Source: Protonemura montana
Taxonomy: Eukaryota; Arthropoda; Insecta; Plecoptera; Nemouridae
Assembly (NCBI GenBank): GCA_947568835.1
Contig: OX387607.1
Coordinates: forward strand, 16,233,701 to 16,297,700
Length of the DNA: 64,000 nucleotides
Reading direction: 5' to 3'
Numbering within the stretch: position 1 is the first letter of the stretch; each line of letters begins with the position of its first letter. Positions 47,179-58,673 of this stretch are shown here, one piece after another. Below the pieces are notes generated by a model. It was not told the origin of the DNA. It did no database searches and worked only from the letters and a program-made list of their open reading frames with translations. The position numbers were made by a program, and so were the translations under genes.

Positions 47179-47893
47179 CCGAACAGTCTGGCGTGTTGGA
47201 AACTCCGGTCCTCGTGAGATCACAGAAGTTGAGCAACACTGCGCTGGGTCAGGTATTGGATGGGTGATCATCATACACATGACCAGTTCTGTTCGGGAGA
47301 GAGGTTGGAGGGATGAAAGTTAAGCATTACTGCGCTGGGTCAGGTATTGGATGGGTGATCATCATACACATGACCAGTTCTGTTCGGGAGAGAGGCTGGA
47401 AGGATGAAAGTTAAGCAACACTGCGCTGGGTCAGGTATTGGATGGGTGACCATCATACACATGACCAGTTCTGTTCGGGAGAGAGGTTGCAGGGATGAAA
47501 GTTAAGCAACACTGCGCTGGGTCAGGTATTGGATGGGTGATCATCATGTTCGGGAGAGAGGTTGGAGGGATGAAAGTTAAGCAACACTGCGCTGGGTCAG
47601 GTATTGCATGGGTGACCACCAAACAATTTGGCGTGCTGGAAACACTGGTCTTTGTTAAAGCAACTTCACTCGCCTTGCTTATCAACCTCTCGACAGCATG
47701 GATTTGTGGAGGAATCCTGTTGTTCGCGTTGTGCCGTCCTTCGGAAGGGACGTTAAGCCGGTGGTCCCCTTGGTCTTCGACAGGAGTAGGCTACGTGCCG
47801 GCACCAGGTTTTTTCTCCTCCCTTCTAGACTAGGTTAGGTTCATCATCATCCACTCATTCACCGACGCCATTAGACCCGTGCCACATGGCCCC
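47179..47893 (+). mobile_element. 5S-derived SINE with the longest 5S-unit array (copy f)
   Basis: Head CCGAACAGTCTGGCGTGTTGG, then a 5S-like segment. GGATGGGTGA motifs recur at 47259, 47350, 47441 and 47532 (91-bp steps), with a fifth unit near 47606 shortened by a 17-bp deletion. A second partial head (CAATTTGGCGTGCTGGAAAC) is embedded at about 47624-47645. The body and tail follow, and the tail is truncated at about 47893. Confidence 0.9.
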
Positions 47894-47899
47894 TAGTCA

Positions 47900-48835
47900 A
47901 ACCAGAACAAATCAGTCAAATGTCGGTCGCACTTTTCTCCAGTCAGCTTCCTTTACAATCTCGAGAAGTTTGATATTTGCCAGAAGAGTATCAAGTGCTC
48001 TGAAAATGAAAGAAAAGCAGAGAAAAGCATGAAAGATTGACGGTCAGATTGAAATGATCCGATAAATGTATATATATTCCAAAATTACGACCACGCACTG
48101 AAAGATTCCTAATGAGCGAAAATGAGAAAATTGGGTATTTTTTGTCTTCGATTTAAAAGCAAATTCATGGTCACAAACGTCTCACAAAAATCAGATCTTC
48201 TTTAAAAAAAAATATATATATAAAAAATGTTATCCTCAAAACCATTTCACACTCGAGTGAAACTCGGGCAAAGAATCGAACAAAATACCTCAATAATTTC
48301 TCCAGTTGAACGATCTTCACGCACTTTTCTTTTATTGTACGAGATTTATGAAGAATTAATTATTCAATCCAAGCTAATAACAAGGCTGTGAACCTGGGAT
48401 CGGTGCTAACCAACCGGCGGCCATCTTGTAAGATATTGCTTTGCTCGGCTGCTCAAGGTGCCGGTGACAGAATTCAAACAGGTGAACAATCACAGAATAC
48501 GTGACGATCAAATCGAGCAAAGCACTTGGATGCTAAACTGTGCGGTCATTACGCGAATCATTCAAAGGTGTCGCAGTGAAAATTCAACCGCCGCTTCTCT
48601 TCTGTCGTTCGTGTTCCACCGAGAGAAGGTGGCGGTGACTTCTATAGATTTCAAACAAAAGCTGTGGGCGCTGTTGCAAATAATTTGGGTCAGTAGATGG
48701 TGAAAAACATCGGGACAGTTTTATTGTTGATCGAGTTAACTAGAGTGGAGATGACAGCTGGAAAATTTGACCAGAAACCGTTATTTTGTTTTCTTTAGAT
48801 GTGTTGTCAAAAACAAATGGCGTGGAATCTGATTT
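47900..48835. other. noncoding stretch
   Basis: No gene recognised; the open frame 48458-48703 has no domain. Confidence 0.5.
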
Positions 48836-48837
48836 GA

Positions 48838-49025
48838 ATTGCAAATGATTGCAATACGTAAAGTATTTTAGCCATATCTTAAATATTTGGAATTCGTCAT
48901 TTTCATCAAATACATTAAAATCTCAAGCAGCTTAATTGTTAAGCTAACACGAGCAGGAGATCGGGGTTCGAGTCCCCGTTTGGGCATCACATTTTGAGAC
49001 GGTAATCAGTGTTTCTAATAATAAA
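48838..49025 (+). repeat. degenerate tRNA-like composite element (copy 7)
   Basis: Flank resembling the right arm of copies 1 and 6 in inverted form (GCAAATGATTGCAATACG). Then a decayed left inverted repeat (ATACATTAAAATCTCAAG), a shortened tRNA-like unit with a preserved B box (GGGGTTCGAGTCC) and acceptor (CCCCGTTTGGGCATC), and a right end TTTTGAGACGG. Confidence 0.75.
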
Positions 49026-49029
49026 TCAA

Positions 49030-49711
49030 ACATCAAACGAGTACTGAGATTTAATTTTAAAACGAGTACTTTATGTTAGATCAAGTAGGTTAGTTTTCTA
49101 TTTATTTTGCTCGGTTGTTATTCCTAATTATGACCTAAAAACGTCCGAAAACTGACCTTGACGCTGTAATTTACTGCGAATACATTGATTATCGAATCAT
49201 ATGTGGTTTATATTACCAACACAATAAAAATAAATATAATTCTAAAGCAGGCGGTGAATGGTAAGGTAGTCTTGGTTGAGGTAACTCGCGGTTCACCGCG
49301 ATTCAAGAAATAAACGTTCACACTGTATTTCCAATTTGTTCGATTAGCAAGCGATCGAAGCATCGACCAGATCGAAAGACGAAGTGTTTATTAAATTAAA
49401 TGAATCGACTCAAGCTTCTGTTTAAAATCTGCTGAAAAGTCGACCTCTCGACCTCGTTGGGAATCGAACCCACGAGCGCTAATCACAAGCATACGGGGAT
49501 TAAAGTGACCATCACATTAAAACAATTGAAACCTGACACGGACACCAAGAGACTGTTTGCCTTGCATTCTACTGTCTCTCTTTTTTAAACAATTTCTTAA
49601 ATCCAATTTTTCAATTGAAATTACACAATAATATGCATTATTAGAGACAGGTGAGATATGGTTTGTTGAAGTGGTTCTGAGTTGTGGATGAATGTTGTGG
49701 TAAGTTTCGGA
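49030..49711. other. noncoding stretch with tRNA T-arm-like fragment
   Basis: A minus-strand GTGGGTTCGATTCCC at about 49459-49474 looks like a tRNA T arm, but no matching D arm or acceptor stem is present. Nothing else is seen. Confidence 0.4.
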
Positions 49712-49873
49712 TTTGCTCTGTTGAGATTGACTTGTGGTCCTAAAGAGGATCTAAAAAGTCGACGTTTCGTTGCCGTTGGCGCCGAAGACCTGAAGATGTC
49801 GGCGCCAACGCCGTCAAGACGTCAACTTTTTAAGTTCCTTTTTAGGACCACAAGTCGAGTACAACAGAGCAAG
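49712..49873. repeat. imperfect 160-bp palindrome, GC-rich core
   Basis: Outer arms TTGCTCTGTTGAG...CTTGTGGTCCTAAA and their reverse complement enclose a GC-rich core with GGCGCCGAAGAC, CTGAAGATG and GGCGCCAACG, flanked by GTCGACGTTTCG and AAGACGTCAAC. The CTGAAGA and (reverse) GAAAC pieces recall hammerhead-ribozyme cores found in Penelope-like elements, but I cannot fold a complete hammerhead, so the identity is open. Confidence 0.6.
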
Positions 49874-49879
49874 TCCTGG

Positions 49880-52065
49880 ACTCACCATAAGTGAGATTGG
49901 TTTGCCATCAACATTGTAGATCTATGGGAGGGGAAGAGACTAGGGGAATTTGAGTGGACTTTTTCTTGAAGTTAGTGGGACTTTACGCTGTAAAATATGA
50001 TGTGAACCACTTTGAAATATTCTTCTGCCCTGTGGTAACTTTTGAAAGAACCTTTCTTGGTTGCTCTCGAGCTGTGGCGGTTGTAGGCTTCAATTAATTT
50101 GCTCCACCTTTGATTAAGTTTTCTTTCGAAATCTTCCTGGCTGGGCTAGAGAAACAGAGGAAATAATGGGGCGAAAAGATAATTAAAAAGATATATTTAT
50201 AGTGAAAAGAATTGAGGAAATAACGGGGATGGAAAAGAAAAAATGGAAATAGAGGAATCTATTTGTCAAGAAGCAAATTGAGAAGCAATCTTATAGAATG
50301 TGAGTAAAAGAAATTACAAAAAAATTAGGTGAATATCGTCTTCAGTTTTCTCCTCTTCGTGAAGTTTATTGCTTGTCACCTGAGAAGCACAGAGCGTGTC
50401 AAGGAACGTATCTCTACGCGACGCGATGTCGCAACGCTGTAAATCATCGCTTACACTTGGAGTCTAACGACCCCTGAGTGTTAGACTTCCCCTAGTGCAG
50501 TGGTGTAACAAAAGTTGCATACCTCGCAGCGAGGTTTGCGCAGCTGTTGTCGCCATCTGTTAGCAACTAGGTGAACCTTTGAGGATTGGTTGCTTAATGA
50601 TTCCGCTAGGTAGAGCTGCTGGTTTGATTTGAATCGAGCTTGCTGGCTGTAGAAAACAAACGAACTTATGATTATTATGTTATGCTTGAGCGTACAGTTG
50701 GAAAATTGAAGATGGGATCCATTCCAGCGTCAACTGGGTTCAATGCGCCTAAATTATGACAAAAACTTTACTTGCCATTGATTATAACTCACAGAAATAT
50801 AATTATATTTTTTAATTACGACTTCGATAGATGCCTTTAAACAAAAGAGACACGAGGTAATGTTTGTACCTGCTTTGTTAAACATGGCTCGCTATTTTCA
50901 GTTGTTTATTTCATTAAAATCAGACATTTTTTTAACCGAATGTGAAAAAACGTTCTTGTTTTTTTTTTGAGCATTTCTGTGTAAGGAAAAGGAACTCGAC
51001 TTTTGCCGTGCATCGAAGTCTCCACGCCAAGCGTTTGCAATGCAAGTCACCTTGCATTTGAACACTCACTTTCCACTCATGTTTTGAGAGCGAAACACCG
51101 AAATCAGATTGCATTGCAGACCTTTGCTAACCACCCTTAAACGTCTCCCACAACATTTGATCTTCTATGCAATATTTAATCCAAGCTATTTTCGTCCAGT
51201 TCTCAGAAACTATATTTAAAATGAGATTTATTCTGTAGATCGTAAGGGTCAATTTTGTTATTGTGGACAGCCATATCATAGTTTTTGTCTTATGCACTTA
51301 TAGAAATCAGTAGAAACCAATTTTTAGTAATTCATTTTATTTATCAGCCAAAGGTTTGGTGGGCACAACCAAAAATAAAACATATTTAGAGACTTTTGCT
51401 CAAAGGTAACATAAAAAACAAAGCTGGTAAAATGGCCAACTTCCATGAAAAGTCATAGAGACACTGAATATTAAACCAAGATCTCGAAACGCCTGGCAGT
51501 GCGATCCATCTCATGCCCCAAGAATTCCATCCCATGTCGCCTCCGTCACGTCGTCGTCTGCGTTTGTCGGCGCCCGACGATCTCGCCTTTATAGACTCAC
51601 CTTGAGAACGAGTTCCTCATATGTAAGACGCTAGGTCAACGCACTACTTGCTCGAGATGTGGGTCAAGTCTTCAACGTGCTGCGATCAGGGTCAAGGTAG
51701 CGGACGTAGTCGAAGGAGGCTGAGATGAAGCCGAGCCCGGACATTGCTGAGGAAATCTAGGTGCCGGACGTTGTGTGGTCGCCACGTGGCAGGTGTAGGG
51801 TTTGGGGTGAAACGCGGGCACCCCTGTTTGTGGGTACGATTAATGCGTTTTAATAGAGGGTGTGGAGCTCGGTGACTAAAAGTGGTGACTTACAGATTTT
51901 AAATGTTAATTTTATTTATTCATTTGCTTCATTAAATACAGTCATAATGTTATTTGATTCGCAAGAATTACTTGATGGTTCCTTGTTAAACTCGTTCATA
52001 AAAGTAGTGTGTTTTAAAATGTCTTTGCCGCTGTTACTCTGTAATACGCATGGTATTATTGCATG
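49880..52065. other. noncoding stretch, 3' flank of Osiris gene 5
   Basis: No recognisable gene. A CAGTGGTGTAAC motif near 50498-50509 resembles a hAT-type end, but I found no partner end or target duplication nearby. Confidence 0.5.
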
Positions 52066-55000
52066 TTATTGCGTGGGGTTTGGGTGCTGTCCCCTGTAAG
52101 CCAGCTCAGATTTCACCCCATTCCTGGCCCAGACCGGCACAAGGTCGGCCTGCACCTGCACCGAGTCGGAGGGTACGTACTGGGCGTGGAAACTCGGCTG
52201 GAAGCTCGACTGGAAGCTCGGCTGGAAGCTCGGCTGGAAGCTCGGCTGGAAGAGTGCCAATCTTGGGGCATATCCTGGGGGATATCCTGGGGGGTCCCGA
52301 CCAAAAAGCGCCCTCAACCCAAGGGCGGTAGCGACGAACAGGGCGGTCACCCCCGCCCAAAGTCCGTTGAGACTGACGAGGGCTATCCCGGACAGGAACA
52401 CGGGCAGCAGCAGGATGAACTTAACGATCAGGAGCAGGACGGCCGGCAGGACGAGCTTTTTGATGTGGCCACGTCCTGGAATATCAGGGAACATCAGGGA
52501 AAATCTTTAGAAACAGACTGATTTAGGGAGTCAAAGTTATAATCATGGTAAATATCACGCATTTCGCGTCGGTGAAACATAATCTAAAAGAAATGTGTAT
52601 TCAGAACGCTTTAATAATTGAAGTTCGATCAGAAATATAATGCAATTGAAATGAAATCATATTCCTAGCAATCAAATTGAATGTCCGTCAATTACTCCTG
52701 AATACTACGGGAATCTTACATATCGCCAGCCACGAAATGCCTGGTGGCAAGTACTTGCCTATCATCGACCACAGATTGATCGTGAGAAGTGGTCCATGGT
52801 CTGATGTGCCTCGCGGCGGTCCAGGATGTCCACGATGTGAGGAGAGAAGCTCCTGCCGGGCGCTCCTTGTTCTAGGTCAAGAGTCGCCGCACCGACCGAC
52901 CTGGCTGCTAATTATCTACCCACCTTCTCTGACCACTTGCCACGGAGTTGGGGTTGGGTTTGCCGCTTGCACTGGCTCATTAACGTGCAATTGGTGTACT
53001 TGTGTCAATCTGAACACCTATACGGATTTAGTGGATTGCAGAATCAAAATCCAATAAGCTAAAATATGAACTCGGATAAAAGCCAAGTCATCTGAGTTTA
53101 TAAAACGGTTTATAGCGCTTTTCAGTAGTTTCTTGTAGGTTTAAGATAAAATCAATAAAGATATCGACATTTTTAATAATTATCAGCTAAAGTTCCCATT
53201 CCCGTTGGTTCCCATCCTGTGTTGGGGACCATCTCATCGTTGGTCAAGCATCTCTATCATCAGCCCTTAGACCCATTGTTGCACGTTAGCTTTTAAAAAT
53301 AGGGGTTGCAGTAAAAGAGTTGATTAGAAGGTGTATTAACGTTTCCTAAGATATTTGTCTCGTTATTTTCGTGTCTCATTTCGTTTCACTTTGTACGTAG
53401 ATTCATGACAATTAAAGCTATTGCTTTTGTTCCTGTATCTAATTCTTGAACGAACGTATTTTATTCGAAAGACAGTTATTTTTTCGGGTCAATGGCGGCT
53501 TTTTGCAGAAAAAAAAAAATTAAATAATATTTATGATTGCAATAACTAATAATGAGCGATGATTTCCTCTTGTTACAGTTACGTTTTGGTCCATTCGAAC
53601 GGCTTGTTTGTCCATTTGCTTGTCCATTTGAACGGCAAACACCGGCTTGTCCCAGCAATAGATCATAGATAAGCTTTACAACAATCTAATAATTAAAACT
53701 TGATAATAAAATCTTGTAAAATAAGCAGCTAGAAGCCGTCTCTACATTCCTAGGTACGCGTCCCATCCGATACGATACAGGAAACTCTATCCACGCGGTT
53801 GCTCAACAACGTCAAACCGGCTCGACGACTCCTGCCGCCAGTGTAACGGTACCCATACGACGCCTCCGCTCATTGGCTCGCCGCCGTGGTCCACTTTAAC
53901 ATCGGCCAAGATCGGCGTCGGTCGCCCGCGACCCACTGACGTCGTGATCTTGAACTTGTTCGACGAAGATGCCGATTGGTGCGTCTTGTTGTGAAACTTT
54001 TACCGTCTGGTGTTTTGACACACTTTGAGTTGATGCGTCTTCAGGAGGCGTTAGAAGCTCATGATTGGTTGGTTTTGTGCCCCACTTATGTCTTATTAGC
54101 CAAGTATATTCGTTTGACATACTCTTAAAAGACCTAATTCTCTCCTCAAATTCTGCGAACTCCTATTGGCTACCGATCGTGCCACATTACTTCGTACATC
54201 TTCGGTTATTCACATCGCTAAGCGTACTTTTTCTTATCATTTTCCTATTGTTGATTTTTTTTCCCCGCTGTACTATTTGCGTGACGTCACCCGCACGCTC
54301 GCGCTGCCGGTTCTGCGATTGGTCGCTGGCGTGATCCAGATATTGACATGCAGCAAATTGGATCATATATAAAAGGCGGTGGGTTTGCGATTTGCATTGC
54401 GACTCGATCATCGCGCCGGCGTGAGTCATGTCTCGGTCTTGGAACGCGATTGCAGACAGCAACGCGTTGTTGAAGATCAAAGACGCAGATTGAGAGACAA
54501 AGTCTGCAATTTACCTACTTGATCACTGATAAGCTAAATTAATCTCTCGGTATTTTTAACCAGTCTCTCTATTAAAACATCAGACTACATTTAATTGGCT
54601 TTTTAAAAAGATCCCGGACATCGCTTGGTGGCCAATGGATTCCCATTAAAATGCACCGTTTTTTTTTTTGGGATACCAAACCGACTAAAGGATGCCCAAA
54701 ATTGGGACTCAGAAATGATACAATTGAATATTCTGAACACGTCCGGTGAATTTCTAGCGTTTTCTGTGTGTGCATATCAGGTGTTTTAGACCGTAATATA
54801 AATTTAATTTGAAAATCTAACGGAATACTTGATTCGGAAAATACTGAAATCTAGCTGGCGGTGCCCTCTCTGTTTTGTTAACGCATCGTGTCACAGAATT
54901 ATGTAATTAACTGTCAATTTACTTGCCGATAGAGCTACAATTACTGTTCGGTGTAATTGACTCGCATTAAATATGGATTACAATTTGTGCACTTACCCTC

Positions 55001-55471
55001 ATCGGTACTTAGAGCTGCAAGATTCTTCAACTCCACGTCAAACGATCGCGTCGTGGTCACTTGACTTGCCAATCTCGCCAACTCGTCTGGCAGGTGAATT
55101 CTGATCGAATGCGATCCCAAGTATCGATTGATTTTCACGCCCAAATCTTCATCGTCGCCGACAACGCCAGGATTTTCATCGTGCGTTTTCGCGATCGATA
55201 AGAATTTTCCGAACAATGGAATCGATTTGACGGCGTCCAGGCGGGTGATCAGGGAAGATAGCTTCGAGTTCAAACGCGCCGTCACGTTCGGTTCCCTTTT
55301 TAAATCATAGCCGGTGACGAAATCAAAGTGATTGACAGGAGTAACAAACTCTGGGAGGTCGTTTGAGTTGATTTTGTTGAGAGTAACTTCATCTGCGTGC
55401 ACATTTCGAGTTGATAAATCATAAAATAAAACAAGAAAAGTGAAATAAACTGAGAAATGACACAACGACAT
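52066..55471 (-). CDS. Osiris family protein 5
   Basis: Two exons, 55471-54997 and 52475-52066, give 294 aa. I chose the ATG at 55471 (MSLCHFSVYFTFLVLFY) because it begins directly with a signal peptide; the frame is open further upstream to about 55642. The region equivalent to the C-x7-C domain (LNSKLSSLITRLDAVKSIP) has no cysteines. LGSHSIRIHLPDEL is conserved with the other members. Exon 1 ends STDEG; donor GTAAGT, acceptor ATTCCAG, phase 1. Exon 2 starts RGHIKKL and has a hydrophobic segment. A short QPSF tandem repeat follows, and the protein ends SELAYRGQHPNPTQ, the clearest AQxLAY-like motif in the window after gene 2. The intron is about 2.5 kb. Confidence 0.92.
52188..52256 (-). repeat. 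12-bp coding tandem repeat in Osiris gene 5
   Basis: Five to six copies of a GCTCGGCTGGAA-like unit (plus strand) encode FQPS/QPSF repeats between the hydrophobic segment and the C-terminal motif. Unit length is a multiple of three, so copy-number change keeps the frame. Confidence 0.85.
54282..54375 (+). promoter_or_regulatory. plus-strand promoter-like cluster inside intron of Osiris gene 5
   Basis: A perfect CRE (TGACGTCA, 54282-54289), an inverted CCAAT box (ATTGG, 54318-54322) and a strong TATA box (TATATAAAAG, 54366-54375) occur in the order and spacing of a compact Pol II promoter, antisense to gene 5. A donor-like GGCGTGAGTC lies near 54419-54428. The first ATG (54428) opens only a 21-codon frame. 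No downstream coding exon is recognised. Confidence 0.45.
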
Positions 55472-55479
55472 AACTAAAA

Positions 55480-56328
55480 ACTGATTAAGTGTCAAAAAAT
55501 CAATGAAATGAAATCGATTTTCACAGACTGACAGTTGACAGAGTAATGACGGCCAGTCTATTATTTCAATCAGTTTTATTGTCCACTTAAAGGTGGGGAT
55601 CTGCTTTGTTTTTTTATCTTGATCTGGCAATTTGTCATTCATCGATCGCTACCGAAAGATTGATTTATTTAGAAAAAAACATGAAAATCATGCGTTCGAG
55701 GTCATGAACACTGGCAGAATTAATTACGCTAAACAGTACTTTATTACAATCAGTCACGATTTGTCTTACGTACAAGATGGTCGTGATAGGAAGACAACTG
55801 CAATGTCAGCTGCAATCCACCAAAGAAAAGTGCACGAAGACGTTTAAAAGACAGGGAAAATAATGCCACTAATGTACTAATTATATGTTCACCTTATCCT
55901 AAGATTGTCACCATATTCCCAATTGAGATATCCCGAAAAAACATCACATCAAATACGTCTCAAAGTCATCAAATGAGAATAAAAAAAATCAAACAACAAT
56001 GCGTGGACATGCATCTGCAACTGGTAGGTAAATGCCTAAAGCTATAACCGTTAGTTATTTGATTAAATTTGCCTGCCAGAGGATTGTGTTTAATTAGCAG
56101 GCGCTTGAAAATCAACTTGCACTTACTCCATAACATTTCGCCTGACTTTTTATATTAGACGATTGGTCGACGTTTTGTAACAAACCATGATATAATATGA
56201 TATAATATTAAACAACAAAAAAACCCGAATACCTTGTCGAATCGGACATTATGTAGCCGTTCAACACTAGAGCTTCTTACAGAGGCAAATAGCATATCCT
56301 TTAAACGTGGAGACTTCAACGCGCTGAC
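55480..56328. other. intergenic region between Osiris genes 5 and 6
   Basis: About 850 bp holding the upstream region of gene 5 and the 3' flank of gene 6. I see no clear TATA box for gene 5 and no other gene. Confidence 0.5.
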
Positions 56329-57650
56329 TTAAAAACTTGATGCGCCGAGCGGCCGATGATAGTAAACCTGTTGTCGATCTCTTATCTCACTTCCATCATT
56401 CACACTTGGCCTCTGTCTATCATCTTCGATCGATCTTCGATTGCCGGAGAATTTCTTGTACGCATCCCAATTCGCAAACACCTGCGTAGATCTGCCATCT
56501 TCGAAGCCGTTATTCGTTGCATGGGATTTTGGCAGGTTTATTCCCGCCCAATCAGAACCTTTGAAAACCTCGTTGTTGTAATGATTAATCATTCCCTTGT
56601 TGATATTTGACTCTCTACTGCTTTGCTCCTCTCCGTTCAAGAGATTCCTGTCCCGCGTTCCTGAGTTACCAACGAATTTATTTTTGCCAACATTTCGAGC
56701 GTACGGGTACGAATTACCCGCAGAATAAAGCACCGGCTTATTTGACTTTTTGCTGTCAGAAAATTCATAGCCAGTTATATCGTTCTGATGCTTACTACCC
56801 TGATGTTCCCAATCCCCTTTGCCCCTTTCCAAGCTTCCTAGCAGATATCCCTTCGTACAATCGCATGGTCGCTCTTTATTCCTCTTTGCTTTACGTCCTT
56901 CTTCGCCGACCTCTAGAAAAACCCCTCTTGGTCTCTGATATCTTCCTGACCAACCATCAAACACACCCTTAGCGAGAGGAGATCGCCTCCTGTTTGCCGT
57001 CCTGTCTTCGTGATCGTCTATCCAGGAGTCGTCGATCCTGGCGATCATGTCGCTCCTGGAGTAGTGGTGCTCGGGCTCCCGTTTTAACACGATATTCGTT
57101 TGGGGTTTGTGTTCGGGTTTCTCAAAGAGCTTCTTCATGATCGACAATAAACTTAGCACCAAGGCGATCTTACTTGCGAGTAAAGCCTTGATGGTCAGAG
57201 CCTTGAGCACCGTAATACATTTGACAGCCATTGCTACCATCATCAAGAATAAAACACCTTTGATCTTCTTCTTTTTCTTACCACGACCTGATACAAAAAT
57301 ATTTTTTTTTAATTAACCACTCTCGTGTTTTAGTATGAGCAAACCAGTAAGAAATTATTTTTTACGGCTTTGCTGGCGAGAATTATTTTTCGATTACCTT
57401 CTTGGAGCGCCTGCAGATTTGTGATTTCACCGGAAGTGTCTCCGTCTTTGGGCCGATCTTTAAACTCTGTCGCCGTCTCGACCTCGTCTTGCTCGTGGGT
57501 TACGAGTTTCGGCGCAGAAACATCAACGCCGACCACTTTTTTCACATCGAGTTCTCCACTTTTGCCGATACTCAAACCAGAAGTTGATCCATAAACTGAT
57601 ACGGATACGATCACTAATTTTAACATTAGCTCTCTCATCTTTGTTGGCAT
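56329..57650 (-). CDS. divergent Osiris-like protein 6
   Basis: Two exons, 57650-57398 and 57287-56329, give 403 aa, with a very short 110-bp intron. Exon 1 encodes a signal peptide (MPTKMRELMLKLVIVSVSVY) and only about 84 residues. It lacks the C-x7-C domain and ends LQEG, with donor GTAATC in phase 1. Acceptor TTGTATCAG leads to RGKKKKKIKG, then a hydrophobic segment (VLFLMMMVAMAVKCITVLKA...ALLASKIALVLSLLS). The C-terminal region is long and polar, rich in Arg, Asp, Ser and Asn, unlike the glycine-rich tails of genes 1, 2, 4 and 7. No AQxLAY motif. Family assignment rests on the exon-boundary module and the location. The GTG-started extension to 57677 is less likely than this ATG. Confidence 0.83.
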
Positions 57651-57777
57651 CAGGCAACGAATCGAAAATGGCGACACATCAAGATTTTAAACATTATTTC
57701 TGTTTTCCCAGCAAATGTCACACGTAACTGCGAAGATGTCGACTGCAATTGCGGGTGTACGCGTGTTGGGACAAGTA

Positions 57778-57783
57778 CTTATA
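57778..57783 (-). promoter_or_regulatory. TATA-like box of Osiris gene 6
   Basis: TATAAG on the minus strand (57783-57778, within CTTATAAGTACTTG), about 130 bp before the ATG. A GCAGTC near 57745 could be the initiator. Weaker than the boxes of genes 3, 4 and 7. Confidence 0.4.
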
Positions 57784-57789
57784 AGTTTC

Positions 57790-58665
57790 ATGAACACTCG
57801 AGAAAAAAAAACCATAACACATGTTTTCATATCAATTGTCATTGCGTGTAAGCCATCTGGAGCGTGTTTTGTGACATTGTAGAACGATTTACATCAACCT
57901 AAAAAGGTTTAAATCTTGTAATAATTACGGTAAAAACAATCTCGGTATCACATCCATTTAACGCTTACTTAATTTCGCTTGAAGAGTCCAAAAACCTAGC
58001 TTGAATAATGTGTTACGCATGGTCATTACTGCTCGGGTTCATTCTGAAGATCAATTAGGTAGAAAGCGATCAACATTTTCTGTTCTCGTATGTACCACGA
58101 GCTACTAACTAATTGAGATCGCTTTTAATTGGCGAATGATCCGAAATATTCGCAAGGCCTGACCTCTGACTTGTGTTTATTACAACAACAAAAAAACAGG
58201 TCAGTTATTGCATCAACTAACTGAATGTCACGTGGGGCTTTTATATTTAAATAAAATTCCAATAAATACCAGTGCCAAGTCTCAGCGGCAAGAATGTCCA
58301 GCTCATGCTAAATTCAAATTAAACCGAGAAGGAATTCCAATCGAGTACACGTTATTGACTGGATCTTTTTGGGAAGACGCATTGAGCTATTGACACAGAA
58401 AGGAAAACAAATCTAGTCGCTCGAGCCTCCATGTGAATGAACGCATGCGTGGTTTTAGCATCGCCATCCGTTCCTCGAATTCCGATCGTCGGAATGTTGA
58501 CAAACATTTTACAGCACATTAATTATGAATTCCATTCGACAGGAAGGATTGGGACGTTAACACGTACCAACAATTAGGCGCACATTTTTCTCAGGGAAAT
58601 GTGAGTTTGAGAGAAGGTGGAGGCGCCAGGTTTGGTCTCGAAATGGACACGAGAATTGATTATTT
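57790..58665. other. noncoding stretch
   Basis: No gene recognised between the gene 6 promoter and a 5S SINE; the open frame at 58208-58393 has no domain. Confidence 0.5.
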
Positions 58666-58673
58666 TCTTGTCT

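Noticed and set aside
49443-49485. tRNA gene suggested by a T-arm motif
   Set aside because: No D arm, anticodon stem or paired acceptor could be found.
50490-50515. A third hAT-type element starting CAGTGGTGTAAC
   Set aside because: No inverted partner end or 8-bp duplication was found nearby.
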